Below are positions 1-12,711 of a stretch of DNA of 64,000 nucleotides, in pieces. The notes beneath the pieces were generated by a model that saw only the letters and a program-made list of their open reading frames with translations, did not search any database and had not been told where the DNA came from. Positions within the stretch are counted from its first letter, which is position 1. Each line of letters begins with the position of its first letter. Location of the stretch: NCBI GenBank assembly GCA_902587545.1, contig CACILL010000001.1:248001-312000 (forward strand), in the 5' to 3' direction. Made by a program: the position numbers and the translations under genes. The stretch is from an uncultured SAR86 cluster bacterium. GTDB taxonomy: Bacteria > Pseudomonadota > Gammaproteobacteria > Magnimaribacterales > AG-339-G14.

Positions 1-369
1 AAACTAAATGTTGATCTTTCTAATTCTGAAATAGTTACCACATTAAGAGGTTTTTCTAGAAAAAAGGATGGAAAGATTCATACCGATTCAAAATCTAAGA
101 TCATTACACTTCTTTTATATCTAAACGAATCTTGGGAATACGAAACCGGAAAGTTGAGAATGTTAAAGAATGAAGAACACCTAGATGATTTCATAAAAGA
201 AATTCCTGCCACTTTAGGTAGCATTGTTGCGTTTAAGGTGACTGAAAATTGTTTTCATGGATTCTTACCTTTTGAAGGCAAAAGACAGTCTATACAAATG
301 AATTACGTGTATAGAAAAAATGTTAAAACTCACAAATTAAGGCATTTTCTAAGCTCTTTATTTAAATAG
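1..369 (+). CDS. 2-oxoglutarate/Fe(II)-dependent oxygenase, C-terminal part (5' end outside window)
   Basis: The ORF track starts this gene at a TTG at 154, but the same frame is open to base 1, giving 122 codons that continue off the left edge. The extended translation has the double-stranded beta-helix signature of 2OG-Fe(II) oxygenases: an HTD iron-ligand pair, a segment YLNESWEYETGKLRML typical after it, a distal His in CFHGF, and an Arg in GKRQSIQMNYV in the position that binds the 2-oxoglutarate carboxylate. These are the features of the prolyl-4-hydroxylase/SM-20-like group. The substrate cannot be told from this fragment. The pantothenate kinase gene follows 13 bases downstream on the same strand, so the two may be cotranscribed. 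Confidence 0.8.
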   Translation, partial: KLNVDLSNSEIVTTLRGFSRKKDGKIHTDSKSKIITLLLYLNESWEYETGKLRMLKNEEHLDDFIKEIPATLGSIVAFKVTENCFHGFLPFEGKRQSIQMNYVYRKNVKTHKLRHFLSSLFK

Positions 370-382
370 AAAACTTTTTCTT

Positions 383-1186
383 ATGAATGAAATTGATGTC
401 GGCGTTGATTTCGGAATTACAAATTCTGATATCGCGATCAAATCAGATGAATCTGTTTCTTACAAAACTTTAAACAGTGAGAAAAATATCCATTTATCTT
501 TTAATAATATAATTAAAGATCTTCAAAGAAATTCTATTCTAAAAAATATATGCGTTACAGGAGGAAAACATCTAGATCTTCCTGATAATTTTGATGGATT
601 AAAAGTTTCAAAAAAGAATGAGATAAGTTGTATTGGTGCTGGGGCCAAATATTTGTCAGGACTAGATTCTGATTTCCTTGTTTTAAGTTGCGGTTCAGGA
701 ACAGCATGTGTTGGATATAAAAATAAAATCTCAACTCATCTTGGGGGTAGCGGTTTAGGTGGAGGAACTATCAGAGGGCTTTGTAAATTAGCTGCGCAAG
801 TTGATGATCCTGAAGAAATTGATGAGTTATCAAAAAAAGGAAGTCAAATTGGAGATTATGTTTTAAAAGATGTTGTTTCCGGTCCTATTGGTTTTCTTCC
901 TGATGACAGTATTGCTGTGCATCTTGGAAACTTAGATATGATTAATAAATTAGAAAAAGAAGATATTTGTAAGTCTATAATTTATCTAGTCGCTACAAAC
1001 ATAGCTCGCTTAGCTGCAACAACGGCAATTTCCTTTAGCTTAGATAAAATAGTTGTTGTAGGCAGGTCTCCAAATTATTCCTTGTACACGGAAGTCCTGA
1101 AAAGATGGATAGAATATTCTGGTTTAGAAGTTATCTTTTTGAAAGATGGAGAATTTGCTACTGCAATTGGTGCTTTAGAAAGCTAA
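383..1186 (+). CDS. Type II-like pantothenate kinase (CoaW/PANK family)
   Basis: This 267-residue protein of the ASKHA fold should phosphorylate pantothenate, the first step of coenzyme A synthesis. Family landmarks in order are an N-terminal phosphate loop (GVDFGITNSDIAI), IGAGAKYL (like EFxAxxxGAxxL), SCGSGTACV (like NIGTGTS), LGGSGLGGGTIRGL (like GGTGxGGGTxxGL), GDYVLKDV, NIARLA and a C-terminal FLKDGEFATAIGAL, which closely matches the end of staphylococcal CoaW. Most gammaproteobacteria use type I CoaA or type III CoaX, so a type II-like enzyme is notable. The first loop is less canonical than in CoaW (GIDAGGTL). It ends six bases from the convergent 5S rRNA gene. The later CoA genes coaBC lie at 25.5-26.7 kb. 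Confidence 0.75.
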   Translation: MNEIDVGVDFGITNSDIAIKSDESVSYKTLNSEKNIHLSFNNIIKDLQRNSILKNICVTGGKHLDLPDNFDGLKVSKKNEISCIGAGAKYLSGLDSDFLVLSCGSGTACVGYKNKISTHLGGSGLGGGTIRGLCKLAAQVDDPEEIDELSKKGSQIGDYVLKDVVSGPIGFLPDDSIAVHLGNLDMINKLEKEDICKSIIYLVATNIARLAATTAISFSLDKIVVVGRSPNYSLYTEVLKRWIEYSGLEVIFLKDGEFATAIGALES

Positions 1187-1192
1187 CTAGAA

Positions 1193-1308
1193 GCCCGACG
1201 ATGTCCTACTCTCGCATGGACGCACCACACTACCATCGGCGCTAAGTGGTTTCACTTCTGAGTTCGGGATGGAATCAGGTGGGACACACTTGCTAATGTC
1301 ATCGGGCA
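1193..1308 (-). rRNA. rrf: 5S ribosomal RNA
   Basis: The complement matches bacterial 5S RNA throughout, including the conserved blocks seen on the plus strand as CCTACTCTCGCATGG, CACACTACCATCGGCGCTA and TTTCACTTCTGAGTTCGG. The terminal helix GCCCGACG pairs with the opposite end CATCGGGC. It is the last gene of the rrn operon, 75 bases after the 23S gene. Ends are good to a few bases. Confidence 0.95.
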
Positions 1309-1357
1309 AAATTCTAGTTTCGTATTGTAGATCCTTTGTTTAATTTCAGCGTTATTA

Positions 1358-1379
1358 AACTTTATTAATATAAAGTATT
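1358..1379 (-). other. 23S processing stem, 3' half
   Basis: This 22-base stretch just beyond the 23S 3' end is complementary at 21 of 22 positions to 4284-4305 just before the 23S 5' end. In the precursor RNA the two would form the long helix that closes the 23S loop and is normally cut by RNase III. The pairing is seen directly; the processing role is from knowledge of rrn operons. Confidence 0.75.
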
Positions 1380-1382
1380 AAG

Positions 1383-4281
<2,899 letters not shown>

Positions 4282-4283
4282 AA

Positions 4284-4305
4284 AATACTTTAAATTAATA
4301 AAGTT
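4284..4305 (-). other. 23S processing stem, 5' half
   Basis: This stretch lies immediately before the 23S 5' end in transcription order and pairs at 21 of 22 positions with 1358-1379. It is the expected RNase III substrate helix for release of pre-23S RNA. Confidence 0.75.
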
Positions 4306-4443
4306 AAGTCTTTCGAATAATAAGCGCCAAAATTTGCCATTAGCATTTTAAGATAATTATCTTAAAACTTGGTGCACTAATAATTGATAACATTAACTAT
4401 TAGTGTCGTAACTAAATAAATTTAGTTACTGGATCAACAATAC

Positions 4444-4456
4444 TTTTAAAGAACAC
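4444..4456 (-). promoter_or_regulatory. boxA-like antitermination site in the rRNA spacer
   Basis: On the minus strand this reads GTGTTCTTTAAAA, close to the gammaproteobacterial rrn boxA (TGCTCTTTAACA), which loads NusB/NusE for rRNA antitermination. The same motif occurs in the leader at 6190-6204, and the double placement (leader plus spacer) is the usual rrn arrangement. Confidence 0.65.
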
Positions 4457-4485
4457 ATCACTTATTTTCCTATGAAAATAGTAAG

Positions 4486-4510
4486 ACAAGTAATTCGAAC
4501 GGACACTCAC
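4486..4510 (-). other. 16S processing stem, 3' half
   Basis: This stretch lies about 20 bases past the 16S 3' end and is complementary at 21 of 25 positions to 6160-6184 in the leader, with some mismatches able to form G-U pairs. It forms the helix that closes the 16S loop of the precursor. Confidence 0.7.
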
Positions 4511-4531
4511 AATAAAAGTCGTGTAATTTGT

Positions 4532-6064
<1,533 letters not shown>

Positions 6065-6159
6065 AAATTAAACGATTATTTTTTTTAAAAAAATAATAAA
6101 AAATGGGTGACTATCAAATTTTGATAATCTAAAAATTGACACTAACCTTTATTAAAATG

Positions 6160-6184
6160 GTAAGTGCCCGCACGAATTACTTGT
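6160..6184 (-). other. 16S processing stem, 5' half
   Basis: This leader segment pairs with 4486-4510 across the 16S gene (21 of 25 positions, with a 12-base perfect core CGAATTACTTGT). Expected RNase III site for release of pre-16S RNA. Confidence 0.7.
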
Positions 6185-6189
6185 TAATA

Positions 6190-6204
6190 GTTTTAAAGAA
6201 CACC
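6190..6204 (-). promoter_or_regulatory. boxA-like antitermination site in the rRNA leader
   Basis: Read on the minus strand this is GGTGTTCTTTAAAAC, matching the rrn boxA consensus and repeated in the spacer at 4444-4456. It lies about 30 bases downstream of the presumed promoter and upstream of the 16S processing stem, as in other rrn leaders. Confidence 0.65.
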
Positions 6205-6227
6205 CGAACCTATTTTTTTAAGCACGA

Positions 6228-6265
6228 GCGAGCGATTATACATGGCTTTGAGTAATAAGAAAGCG
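6228..6265 (-). promoter_or_regulatory. Probable rrn promoter
   Basis: A perfect TATAAT lies on the minus strand at 6240-6235, followed by a G+C-rich discriminator CGCTCGCTCG. That is the kind found at ribosomal promoters controlled by ppGpp and DksA, and a dksA gene is present at 13.7 kb. The -35 is poor (TTTCTT at 16 bases). The site begins only about 30 bases after the tyrS stop, so read-through from tyrS is also possible. Confidence 0.6.
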
Positions 6266-6270
6266 AAGAT

Positions 6271-7494
6271 TTAGCCTTTTTTTAGCTTTATTTTTAAGTG
6301 CTTCAGCTTACCTACTTGATAGGTGTTTTCAGATGGATTTTGAACAGAAATAGCTGCGTCCGAAATCTTTTTTCCATCTATTTTTACTGCACCTTGAGCG
6401 ATCATTCTCCTAGCTTCTGATTTACTTTTACAAAGTTTATAGTCTCCCAGTTCCTCACTGGACAACAGGTCTAAAATAGATATTGAAGATGCTTTCATAG
6501 AAAGCTTAATCAATTTAATTTCTGCTGGATCATTTCCTTTAGAAAATCTATTTGTGAATTCTTCTTCAGCAAGAAGTGCTTTTTCTTCGCCATGAAATCT
6601 TGTCACAATTTCTAATGAAAGCATTTTTTTTGCTTCCATAGGATTTAAACCTTGATCAGTTTTTTTCTTGAGTTTTTTAATCTCATCAGATGTCTTGAAA
6701 CTTAATAAATTGAAGTATCGCCACATTAAGTCATCTGAGATTGACATAATTTTGCCAAACATATCGTTTGGACTTTCTTGCAGGCCGATATAATTATTTA
6801 AGGATTTTGACATTTTCTTTACGCCATCCGTCCCTTCCAAAATTGGCAGAGTCATAATGATCTGCTCTTCCATACCGAAAGATTTTTGAATATCTCTGCC
6901 TACCAAAAGATTAAACTTTTGGTCAGTTCCTCCAAGCTCTACATCTGATTTGAGTTCAAAAGAATCATATCCTTGGACAAGAGGATATATAAATTCATGA
7001 ATTGAGATAGGTTTGTTCCCTTTATATCTTTTGCTGAAATCATCTCTTTCTAGCATGCGAGCTACTGTCATCTTTGAGCTTAAATTAATGAGCTCGGCAC
7101 TAGTCATTTTTTTAAACCATGAGGAATTAAACTCTATTTTTGTTTTTTTCTTATCTAAAATTTTGAAAATTTGTTCTTGGTAGGTTTCAGAATTTTTTTT
7201 AAGTTGCTCTACCGTTAATATTGGACGAGTTTCGCTAACACCCGAAGGATCGCCTATCATTCCGGTGAAATCTCCAATTAAAAAGACAACCTGATGTCCA
7301 AGATCTTGAAATTGTTTTAATTTATTGATCAAAACAGTGTGGCCCAGGTGTAAGTCAGGAGCAGTTGGATCAAATCCAGCTTTGATAACTAAAGGTTTAT
7401 TTTTATTTAATTTTTTTTCTAGACCTTTTTCAGGGATGATTTCTTCTACCCCGCGTTTTAATATTTCTAATTTTTCTGAAGTTGATAAACTCAT
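6271..7494 (-). CDS. tyrS: Tyrosyl-tRNA synthetase
   Basis: This 407-residue class I synthetase attaches tyrosine to its tRNA. The nucleotide-binding signature is HLGH near residue 48 within [12 protein letters not shown], and the second signature KMSKS lies near residue 230. The tyrosine-site region is [22 protein letters not shown], and a C-terminal S4 RNA-binding domain ([18 protein letters not shown]) ends the protein. Length and motifs fit the TyrZ-like subgroup found in many proteobacteria. It is transcribed toward the rrn operon, ends just before that promoter, and diverges from the M23 peptidase gene. Confidence 0.95.
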   Translation of the reverse strand: MSLSTSEKLEILKRGVEEIIPEKGLEKKLNKNKPLVIKAGFDPTAPDLHLGHTVLINKLKQFQDLGHQVVFLIGDFTGMIGDPSGVSETRPILTVEQLKKNSETYQEQIFKILDKKKTKIEFNSSWFKKMTSAELINLSSKMTVARMLERDDFSKRYKGNKPISIHEFIYPLVQGYDSFELKSDVELGGTDQKFNLLVGRDIQKSFGMEEQIIMTLPILEGTDGVKKMSKSLNNYIGLQESPNDMFGKIMSISDDLMWRYFNLLSFKTSDEIKKLKKKTDQGLNPMEAKKMLSLEIVTRFHGEEKALLAEEEFTNRFSKGNDPAEIKLIKLSMKASSISILDLLSSEELGDYKLCKSKSEARRMIAQGAVKIDGKKISDAAISVQNPSENTYQVGKLKHLKIKLKKG

Positions 7495-7558
7495 GAATGT
7501 AATTATTTATTTCTCAAAAAATTTATATATTTCTTGAAATGATACTCTAAAAATGTGA

Positions 7559-8845
7559 ATGAAAAATTTAATTCTTGATATTAAGTATTATTTGCTCTTT
7601 CTGTTAGTTGTATTAGCTGCATTCTATTTATATTTAAATTTTGGAATGAATTTCAATAAGAATTTCTCTCCAGAAATAATTGCAGATGCATCCTTCAGAG
7701 ACGAAATAACTCTTAAAGAGAATCAAAGTGATCAAATCTTTAAGGGAGCTTTATCAAAAAAAATAAGAGTAGATAAATATGACACTTTAATAAAGATATT
7801 AAGCTCTAATGAAGTAGATGGTAAATACGTAAAAGCCTTAATAAAGACTAAGGGTTCTGAGAAGCTTGCCAATATAAAAACCGGTGATATTGTAGAAATC
7901 TCATTCACTGAAAACAAAATACCTAAAGAAATATTTGTAACCAGAAATGGTTTGAAGGGAGTTTTGGCGGAATTCAAAGACAAAACTTACTCCATCAAAA
8001 ATCACGAAAGAATTCCAGAGGTAATTGAAAGATTTGCATCTGTGACCATTGATGAATCTTTATATCAATCAGCTTTGAAAGAAGGAATATCAGATAGCGT
8101 AATTATGGATTTGGTTTTTATATTCGGCTGGGACATAGATTTTGTTTTTGATATTAGATCAGGAGATAGTTTTGAAATTCTTTATGAAGAATATTTTTAT
8201 AAAGGAGAAAAAATCAAAAATGGAGATATTAAAGCTGCGAGATTTAAAAGAGGAAAAAAAGTTTTTTCAGCGATAAGATTCTTTTCCAAAGTGTCAGGAA
8301 CAAAAGAGTATTTTTCGACTAGAGGAGAAAATGTTAAAAAAGCTTTTTTAAGAACGCCTGTGGAATTTTCTTACATAAGTTCTCGTTACAATCTTAAAAG
8401 AAAACATCCGGTACTAAATAAAATTAGAGCTCATACAGGTGTAGATTATGCAGCGCCGACTGGAACTCCAGTTCGATCAACAAGCTCAGGAACAGTATCT
8501 TTCATTGGGAACAAAGGTGGATATGGGAAGTTAATTGAAGTGAAGCATTCTGAAGACTACTCTACTCGCTATGCGCACTTATCAAAATTTAATCCTAGAC
8601 TGAGTAATGGTTCAAAGGTTGAGCAAGGCGAGACTATTGGATACGTTGGCCAAACAGGATTAGCAACAGGTCCGCACTTACACTATGAATTTAGAGTTGG
8701 AGGTAATCACACTAATCCCTTGACCGTTAAGCTACCGGATGCAAAGCCAATATCGGAAGTTGAAAAAAAAGAATTTTTTGATCACGCCATAAAAATGATA
8801 AATCGACTTGATGAGCTATTTCTAAAATTTTATGCCGAAGTCTGA
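7559..8845 (+). CDS. M23 (LytM-type) murein endopeptidase, membrane-anchored, MepM-like
   Basis: This 428-residue periplasmic enzyme probably cleaves peptidoglycan cross-links. Residues about 8-27 form one N-terminal membrane segment (YYLLFLLVVLAAFYLYL). The middle, including ISFTENKIPKEIFVT, resembles the OapA/LysM-like domains of MepM. The C-terminal LytM domain has both zinc motifs, HTGVDYAAPTGTPV and GPHLHYEFR, plus the catalytic RYAHLS. The gene overlaps anmK by 14 bases. A murein hydrolase and a murein-recycling kinase in one transcript is a known gammaproteobacterial arrangement, with tyrS divergent as in Pseudomonas-like genomes. Confidence 0.9.
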   Translation: MKNLILDIKYYLLFLLVVLAAFYLYLNFGMNFNKNFSPEIIADASFRDEITLKENQSDQIFKGALSKKIRVDKYDTLIKILSSNEVDGKYVKALIKTKGSEKLANIKTGDIVEISFTENKIPKEIFVTRNGLKGVLAEFKDKTYSIKNHERIPEVIERFASVTIDESLYQSALKEGISDSVIMDLVFIFGWDIDFVFDIRSGDSFEILYEEYFYKGEKIKNGDIKAARFKRGKKVFSAIRFFSKVSGTKEYFSTRGENVKKAFLRTPVEFSYISSRYNLKRKHPVLNKIRAHTGVDYAAPTGTPVRSTSSGTVSFIGNKGGYGKLIEVKHSEDYSTRYAHLSKFNPRLSNGSKVEQGETIGYVGQTGLATGPHLHYEFRVGGNHTNPLTVKLPDAKPISEVEKKEFFDHAIKMINRLDELFLKFYAEV

Positions 8846-9953
8846 TTTATATATTGGAGTTCTCTCTGGAACTTCAGCAGATTCTATAGATGCTTTATTA
8901 GTTGATTTTTCAAACTCGATTAAAGTTATTGATCGTTTTTCAAAAAAAATACCTAAAGCAGTTAAAAATAAAATATTTGAACTTGTCCTAAATAAAAAAA
9001 TTCCTAACTACGCTAACCGACAAACGGAGTTAGATGACATTCTTGGTGAACTTATAGGCAAATCTATTAACCAACTAATTAAAAGAGCTAAGATAGATAA
9101 GCAAATGGTAAAGGCCATTGGAAGTCATGGACAGACAATAAAACACAGCTCTTCGAGAAAAAATCCCTTTAGTTTACAAATTGGAAATCCAGAGTTAGTT
9201 AGAAGGTATACAGGCATCAAAGTAGTTTATGGGTTCCGACAAAGCGATATAGCAAACGGAGGAATGGGTGCCCCCCTAACACCAGCTTTTCATAATGAGT
9301 ATATGTCTCAAGCAAAAGTTAATCGTGCAATTGTCAATATTGGCGGAATAACGAATGTAACTTTGCTACCTGCAAAAGGAGAAGTTCTTGGATGGGACAT
9401 CGGACCTGGGAATTGCCTCATAGATCAAGCCATGAAAAATATCACCAATGGAAAAAAGCAATTTGATAACAAGGGACTCCTGGCAAAGAAAGGAAATCCT
9501 CAAGTATTGGAAAATACCATCAAGAAATTTCTCAATACGAGTTACTTTAAAAATCCAATTCCTAAGAGTCAGACAGTTGAGAATTATGACTTAAAAAAAT
9601 TTAGATTTGATCCTTCAGAAATAAAGAAGTTAAAAGATGAAGATTTAATTTCAGGCTTAACCGAAATTACATTTCAATCAATTTTAAGAGACCTACAGAA
9701 ATACTGTAATGAAAAATATGAAATTTACTTTTGTGGGGGTGGAACAAAAAATAATTATTTAATGGATAGATTTAAAGAACTGAATATAGATAATCTGCAA
9801 TTCTTTAAAACTTCAGATTTAGGCATTGACCCACTTGATGTTGAGGCTATGACTTTTGCCTGGTTGGCAAAGAAAAGACTAGAAAAACAAAAAATTAAAC
9901 TGACCAGCGTTACCGGATCTAAACCTTGTTTGATGGGTAAAGTAATAAGCTAA
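8832..9953 (+). CDS. anmK: Anhydro-N-acetylmuramic acid kinase
   Basis: AnmK (373 residues) hydrolyses and phosphorylates 1,6-anhydro-MurNAc released from the wall, giving MurNAc-6-phosphate for recycling. The N-terminal phosphate loop [27 protein letters not shown], the phosphate-2 region [21 protein letters not shown] and FCGGGTKN all match the family. The start lies inside the 3' end of the murein peptidase gene, so translation is probably coupled. Its stop codon shares CTAA with the convergent erpA stop. Confidence 0.93.
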   Translation: MPKSDLYIGVLSGTSADSIDALLVDFSNSIKVIDRFSKKIPKAVKNKIFELVLNKKIPNYANRQTELDDILGELIGKSINQLIKRAKIDKQMVKAIGSHGQTIKHSSSRKNPFSLQIGNPELVRRYTGIKVVYGFRQSDIANGGMGAPLTPAFHNEYMSQAKVNRAIVNIGGITNVTLLPAKGEVLGWDIGPGNCLIDQAMKNITNGKKQFDNKGLLAKKGNPQVLENTIKKFLNTSYFKNPIPKSQTVENYDLKKFRFDPSEIKKLKDEDLISGLTEITFQSILRDLQKYCNEKYEIYFCGGGTKNNYLMDRFKELNIDNLQFFKTSDLGIDPLDVEAMTFAWLAKKRLEKQKIKLTSVTGSKPCLMGKVIS

Positions 9954-10297
9954 ATTGAAAAAGAAGCTCCACAACCACATGTTGTAGTTGCATTTGGATT
10001 TTCAATGATGAATTTAGATCCTTCTAAATTTTCTACATAATCCAAAGTTGATCCAAAAAGGTATTGAATACTTAGAGAATCAATCAATACCGATACTTCT
10101 TCTTCTTTCAAGACCGTGTCATCGTCTTCAGCTTTATCATCTAACTTAAAACCATATTGAAAACCTGAACAACCTCCTCCGGTTACAAAAACTCTAAGGT
10201 GAAGATTTTTTTTGTTTTCTTCGGCTATTAGATTTTTAACCTTTAAAACAGCATTTTCAGTAATGTTAAGCTCTTTTGGAACAAATTTTTCAACCAT
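9950..10297 (-). CDS. erpA: Iron-sulfur cluster insertion protein ErpA
   Basis: This 115-residue A-type carrier delivers Fe-S clusters to apoproteins. The three cluster-binding cysteines are present: one in [11 protein letters not shown] and two in the C-terminal [11 protein letters not shown]. Length is normal. It lies one base downstream of argC on the same strand, and its stop overlaps the anmK stop on the other strand. ErpA fits better than IscA because of the isolated location outside an isc operon and the N-terminal ITENAV segment. Confidence 0.93.
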   Translation of the reverse strand: MVEKFVPKELNITENAVLKVKNLIAEENKKNLHLRVFVTGGGCSGFQYGFKLDDKAEDDDTVLKEEEVSVLIDSLSIQYLFGSTLDYVENLEGSKFIIENPNATTTCGCGASFSI

Positions 10298-10298
10298 A

Positions 10299-11279
10299 TC
10301 AACTACTCATTATATCCAAACATTGTATAGCTTGGCTTGCGGCACCCTTTAAAAGATTATCAATTGCCGAATTAACAACAATTGTATTACTTTGAAAAGC
10401 ATATGAAACCGATATATCGCAATAGAATGTATTAATTACCTCTTTGATTTCAGCAATTTCTCCCTTTTCTTTGATCCTTACTAATTTATGCTTCTCATAA
10501 TGACTTTCATATAATTCATTCAGGTTTAGATCATTTTGGGTCACTTCACAATAAAGTGTCACATATTCTCCTCTAAAAAGCGGCAAAAGATGTGGGATGA
10601 AAATGATCTCATGATCAAGATTGAATTCCATTTTTAAGAAATCCTTTATTTCCGGTTGGTGTCTATGAAAACCAACATTATAAGATTTAAAATTGTCTTT
10701 GATATCCTCTTCAAGACCGTTTTCTACAGAAGACTTACCAGCTCCACTTATTCCGGATTTAGCATCCAAAATAATTTTTGAATTTTTTTGTAAGTATGGA
10801 ATGACTGGAAGCAAACCAAGAATGGAAGCAGTAGGATAACATCCGGGTACTGCCACTAAATTTGCTGCTTTAATTTTTTCTGCAGAATATTCAGGTAAGC
10901 CATAAATAGCCTGAGGCAAAAGATCATCTGCCCTATGCTTGCTGTCATAAGTTTCTTGCCAAAGTTTTCCATTGGATAGTCTAAAATCTGCCGATAGATC
11001 AATAACTTTTACCCCTTTTTTTAAAATCTCTGGAACATAGTCCATTGAGTAGTCATGTTTGGTCGCAAAAAAAACATAATCAAGATTGTCAGGCATTTGA
11101 TCTATAGGTTGTAACACTAATTTACTCTTCGTTTTAGAATGAACCTCTTTATATTGCTTTCCTTCATGCGAAAAAGAACAGACAAAGGTAAGACTCAGAT
11201 CTTCCCTAGATTCGATAATTGAAGCAAGCTCCTCTCCCACGTAGCCTGTAGCGCCTACTATTCCTATATTTAAAGACAT
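10299..11279 (-). CDS. argC: N-acetyl-gamma-glutamyl-phosphate reductase
   Basis: ArgC (326 residues) reduces N-acetylglutamyl phosphate with NADPH, the third step of arginine synthesis. It has the Rossmann loop [13 protein letters not shown] at the N terminus, the catalytic cysteine in VPGCYPTAS, the conserved GISGAGKS and the C-terminal HRHQPEI region. argC-erpA adjacency is common in gammaproteobacteria such as Pseudomonas. No other arg genes are in the window. Confidence 0.95.
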   Translation of the reverse strand: MSLNIGIVGATGYVGEELASIIESREDLSLTFVCSFSHEGKQYKEVHSKTKSKLVLQPIDQMPDNLDYVFFATKHDYSMDYVPEILKKGVKVIDLSADFRLSNGKLWQETYDSKHRADDLLPQAIYGLPEYSAEKIKAANLVAVPGCYPTASILGLLPVIPYLQKNSKIILDAKSGISGAGKSSVENGLEEDIKDNFKSYNVGFHRHQPEIKDFLKMEFNLDHEIIFIPHLLPLFRGEYVTLYCEVTQNDLNLNELYESHYEKHKLVRIKEKGEIAEIKEVINTFYCDISVSYAFQSNTIVVNSAIDNLLKGAASQAIQCLDIMSS

Positions 11280-11320
11280 TTATTTATTTTTAATTTTGCA
11301 AAAACATTATACTTTATTGC

Positions 11321-12082
11321 ATGATCAAGGATGATAACCTAATTCTATCTATCGCCGGACACGACCCCACCGGTGGAGCCGGGATTCAAGTTGACGCGCA
11401 AATTGCAAATCATCTTGGGAAGCACTGTCTCTCAATTCTTACTTGTGAGACTATTCAGAATTTAAAAAGTTTTGAAAAAATCATTCCTCAAGAAGAAAAA
11501 TATATTCAAGAATCTTTTAATAATCTTTTAAAAAATTTTTCACTGAAGTATTTCAAGATTGGCTTGATCCCAAACATCCAAATAGCTCATAAATTAGGTA
11601 ACTTAATTACTTCGAACAAACCTGAGTTAGTTGTGATTGATCCCATCTTGAAATCAGGAACTGGAAAAAAACTTTTTCTAAAAAAAGATTTGAATTCACT
11701 CATGCAAAAGCTCTATAAGAAAGCAACTCTGTTGACGCCAAACGTCTATGAATTGAAAACACTAACAAACAAAAAAAATATTTTTGATGGTATTTTATTT
11801 TTACTTGATCAAGGTATTGAAAATGTTTATGTAACTGGAGAATTAAAAAAAGGAAAAATTAGAAATCATCTCTACTCAAAAGGCGAGTTAGTAAATATCG
11901 ATGAAGTTCCTCAGATTAAAACTACCATTCATGGAAGCGGGTGTGCTTTATCAACATCCATCTTATGCTTTTTGGTAAATAAAAAAAGTTTGAAGGAAGC
12001 TTGTTCAAAATCACAAAACCTTATGAGGGTTTTAGTAAAAAACTCAAGAAATCATATTCATCAGAATATTCTTAAAATCTAA
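11321..12082 (+). CDS. thiD: Hydroxymethylpyrimidine/phosphomethylpyrimidine kinase
   Basis: ThiD (253 residues) phosphorylates HMP and HMP-P for thiamine synthesis. The N terminus SIAGHDPTGGAGIQVDAQ is a near-perfect family match (usually SGSDPSGGAGIQAD), and the C-terminal HGSGCALSTSI is the ribokinase-fold catalytic and anion-hole loop. It starts 41 bases from the divergent argC and is followed two bases later by thiE. No TPP riboswitch fits in the short upstream gap. Confidence 0.93.
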   Translation: MIKDDNLILSIAGHDPTGGAGIQVDAQIANHLGKHCLSILTCETIQNLKSFEKIIPQEEKYIQESFNNLLKNFSLKYFKIGLIPNIQIAHKLGNLITSNKPELVVIDPILKSGTGKKLFLKKDLNSLMQKLYKKATLLTPNVYELKTLTNKKNIFDGILFLLDQGIENVYVTGELKKGKIRNHLYSKGELVNIDEVPQIKTTIHGSGCALSTSILCFLVNKKSLKEACSKSQNLMRVLVKNSRNHIHQNILKI

Positions 12083-12084
12083 TA

Positions 12085-12711
12085 ATGATCCAAGGACTTT
12101 ATGCAATTACGCCTTCTGGCTTGGAAGAAAACGATTTGCTTACTAAAACCGAAGTCTTGCTCAAAGAAGGAATTAAACTCATTCAGTACAGAGACAAAAT
12201 TCTTGATAAAAAGACTCTTCAAGAAAAAGCTCATGCGCTTTTGAAATTGACAAAAAAATATGGAGCCAAGTTAGTTATCAATGATCACATAGAAATTTGC
12301 TTGGAAATAAGTGCCGATGGCTTTCACCTGGGTTTAGAGGATTACTCATCTGAAGGAAACGTAGAGCTCTTAAAAAAGAATAAAGAATTTATTTCAAAAA
12401 ATTTGATATGCGGCTTATCTTGCAAATGGAATAAAGAGCTGGTGGTAAATCCTCCTGAAAATGAAATCAAATGGACTTATTTGGCAGTTGGGTCTTTTTA
12501 TCCATCCAATACTAAGTCAGCTATTCACGAGACAAATGAGAGCGTAAAAAGGAAATTCCTCAGCTATACTGATAAGCCTCTCGTGGCTATTGGAGGTATC
12601 AATAAAAAAAACATTGGGGAAGTTAGGAGTTTAGGCTATTCCTGTTTTGCTCTAAGTGAATCCCTCTTTAAAAATCCTCAACATGTTTTAAATGAGTATA
12701 GAAGGTTATGA
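12085..12711 (+). CDS. thiE: Thiamine-phosphate synthase
   Basis: ThiE (208 residues, a TIM barrel) joins HMP-PP and thiazole phosphate. Landmarks are GLYAITPSG, IQYRDK (pyrophosphate and HMP-PP binding), KLVINDHIEICLEISADGFHLG, VGSFYPSNTKS and VAIGGINKKN. The hallmark GPIFxTxTK is altered to GSFYPSNTK, a mild divergence. It is tightly coupled to thiD and overlaps the PfkB kinase gene by four bases (ATGA). No thiC or thiG is nearby, so the organism may salvage pyrimidine or thiazole precursors. Confidence 0.9.
   Translation: MIQGLYAITPSGLEENDLLTKTEVLLKEGIKLIQYRDKILDKKTLQEKAHALLKLTKKYGAKLVINDHIEICLEISADGFHLGLEDYSSEGNVELLKKNKEFISKNLICGLSCKWNKELVVNPPENEIKWTYLAVGSFYPSNTKSAIHETNESVKRKFLSYTDKPLVAIGGINKKNIGEVRSLGYSCFALSESLFKNPQHVLNEYRRL

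Larger units (their letters stand above)
4282..4531 (-). other. 16S-23S internal transcribed spacer without tRNA genes
   Basis: This 250-base spacer holds no tRNA: there is no cloverleaf, and the only T-loop-like string (complement of ATTCGAAC near 4493) sits where a tRNA body would have to overlap the 16S gene. It does contain the 5' half of the 23S processing stem, the 3' half of the 16S processing stem and a boxA-like antitermination site. Most gammaproteobacterial spacers carry tRNA-Glu or tRNA-Ile/Ala. Confidence 0.85.

Noticed and set aside
4486-4510. GTTCGAAT (minus strand), like a tRNA T-loop in the rRNA spacer
   Set aside because: A tRNA body would have to overlap the 16S 3' end, and there is no acceptor or anticodon stem. 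The stretch is explained by the 16S processing stem.
11280-11320. A TPP riboswitch before thiD
   Set aside because: Only 41 bases separate argC and thiD, too short for the ~100-base element, and no conserved THI-box sequence is visible.
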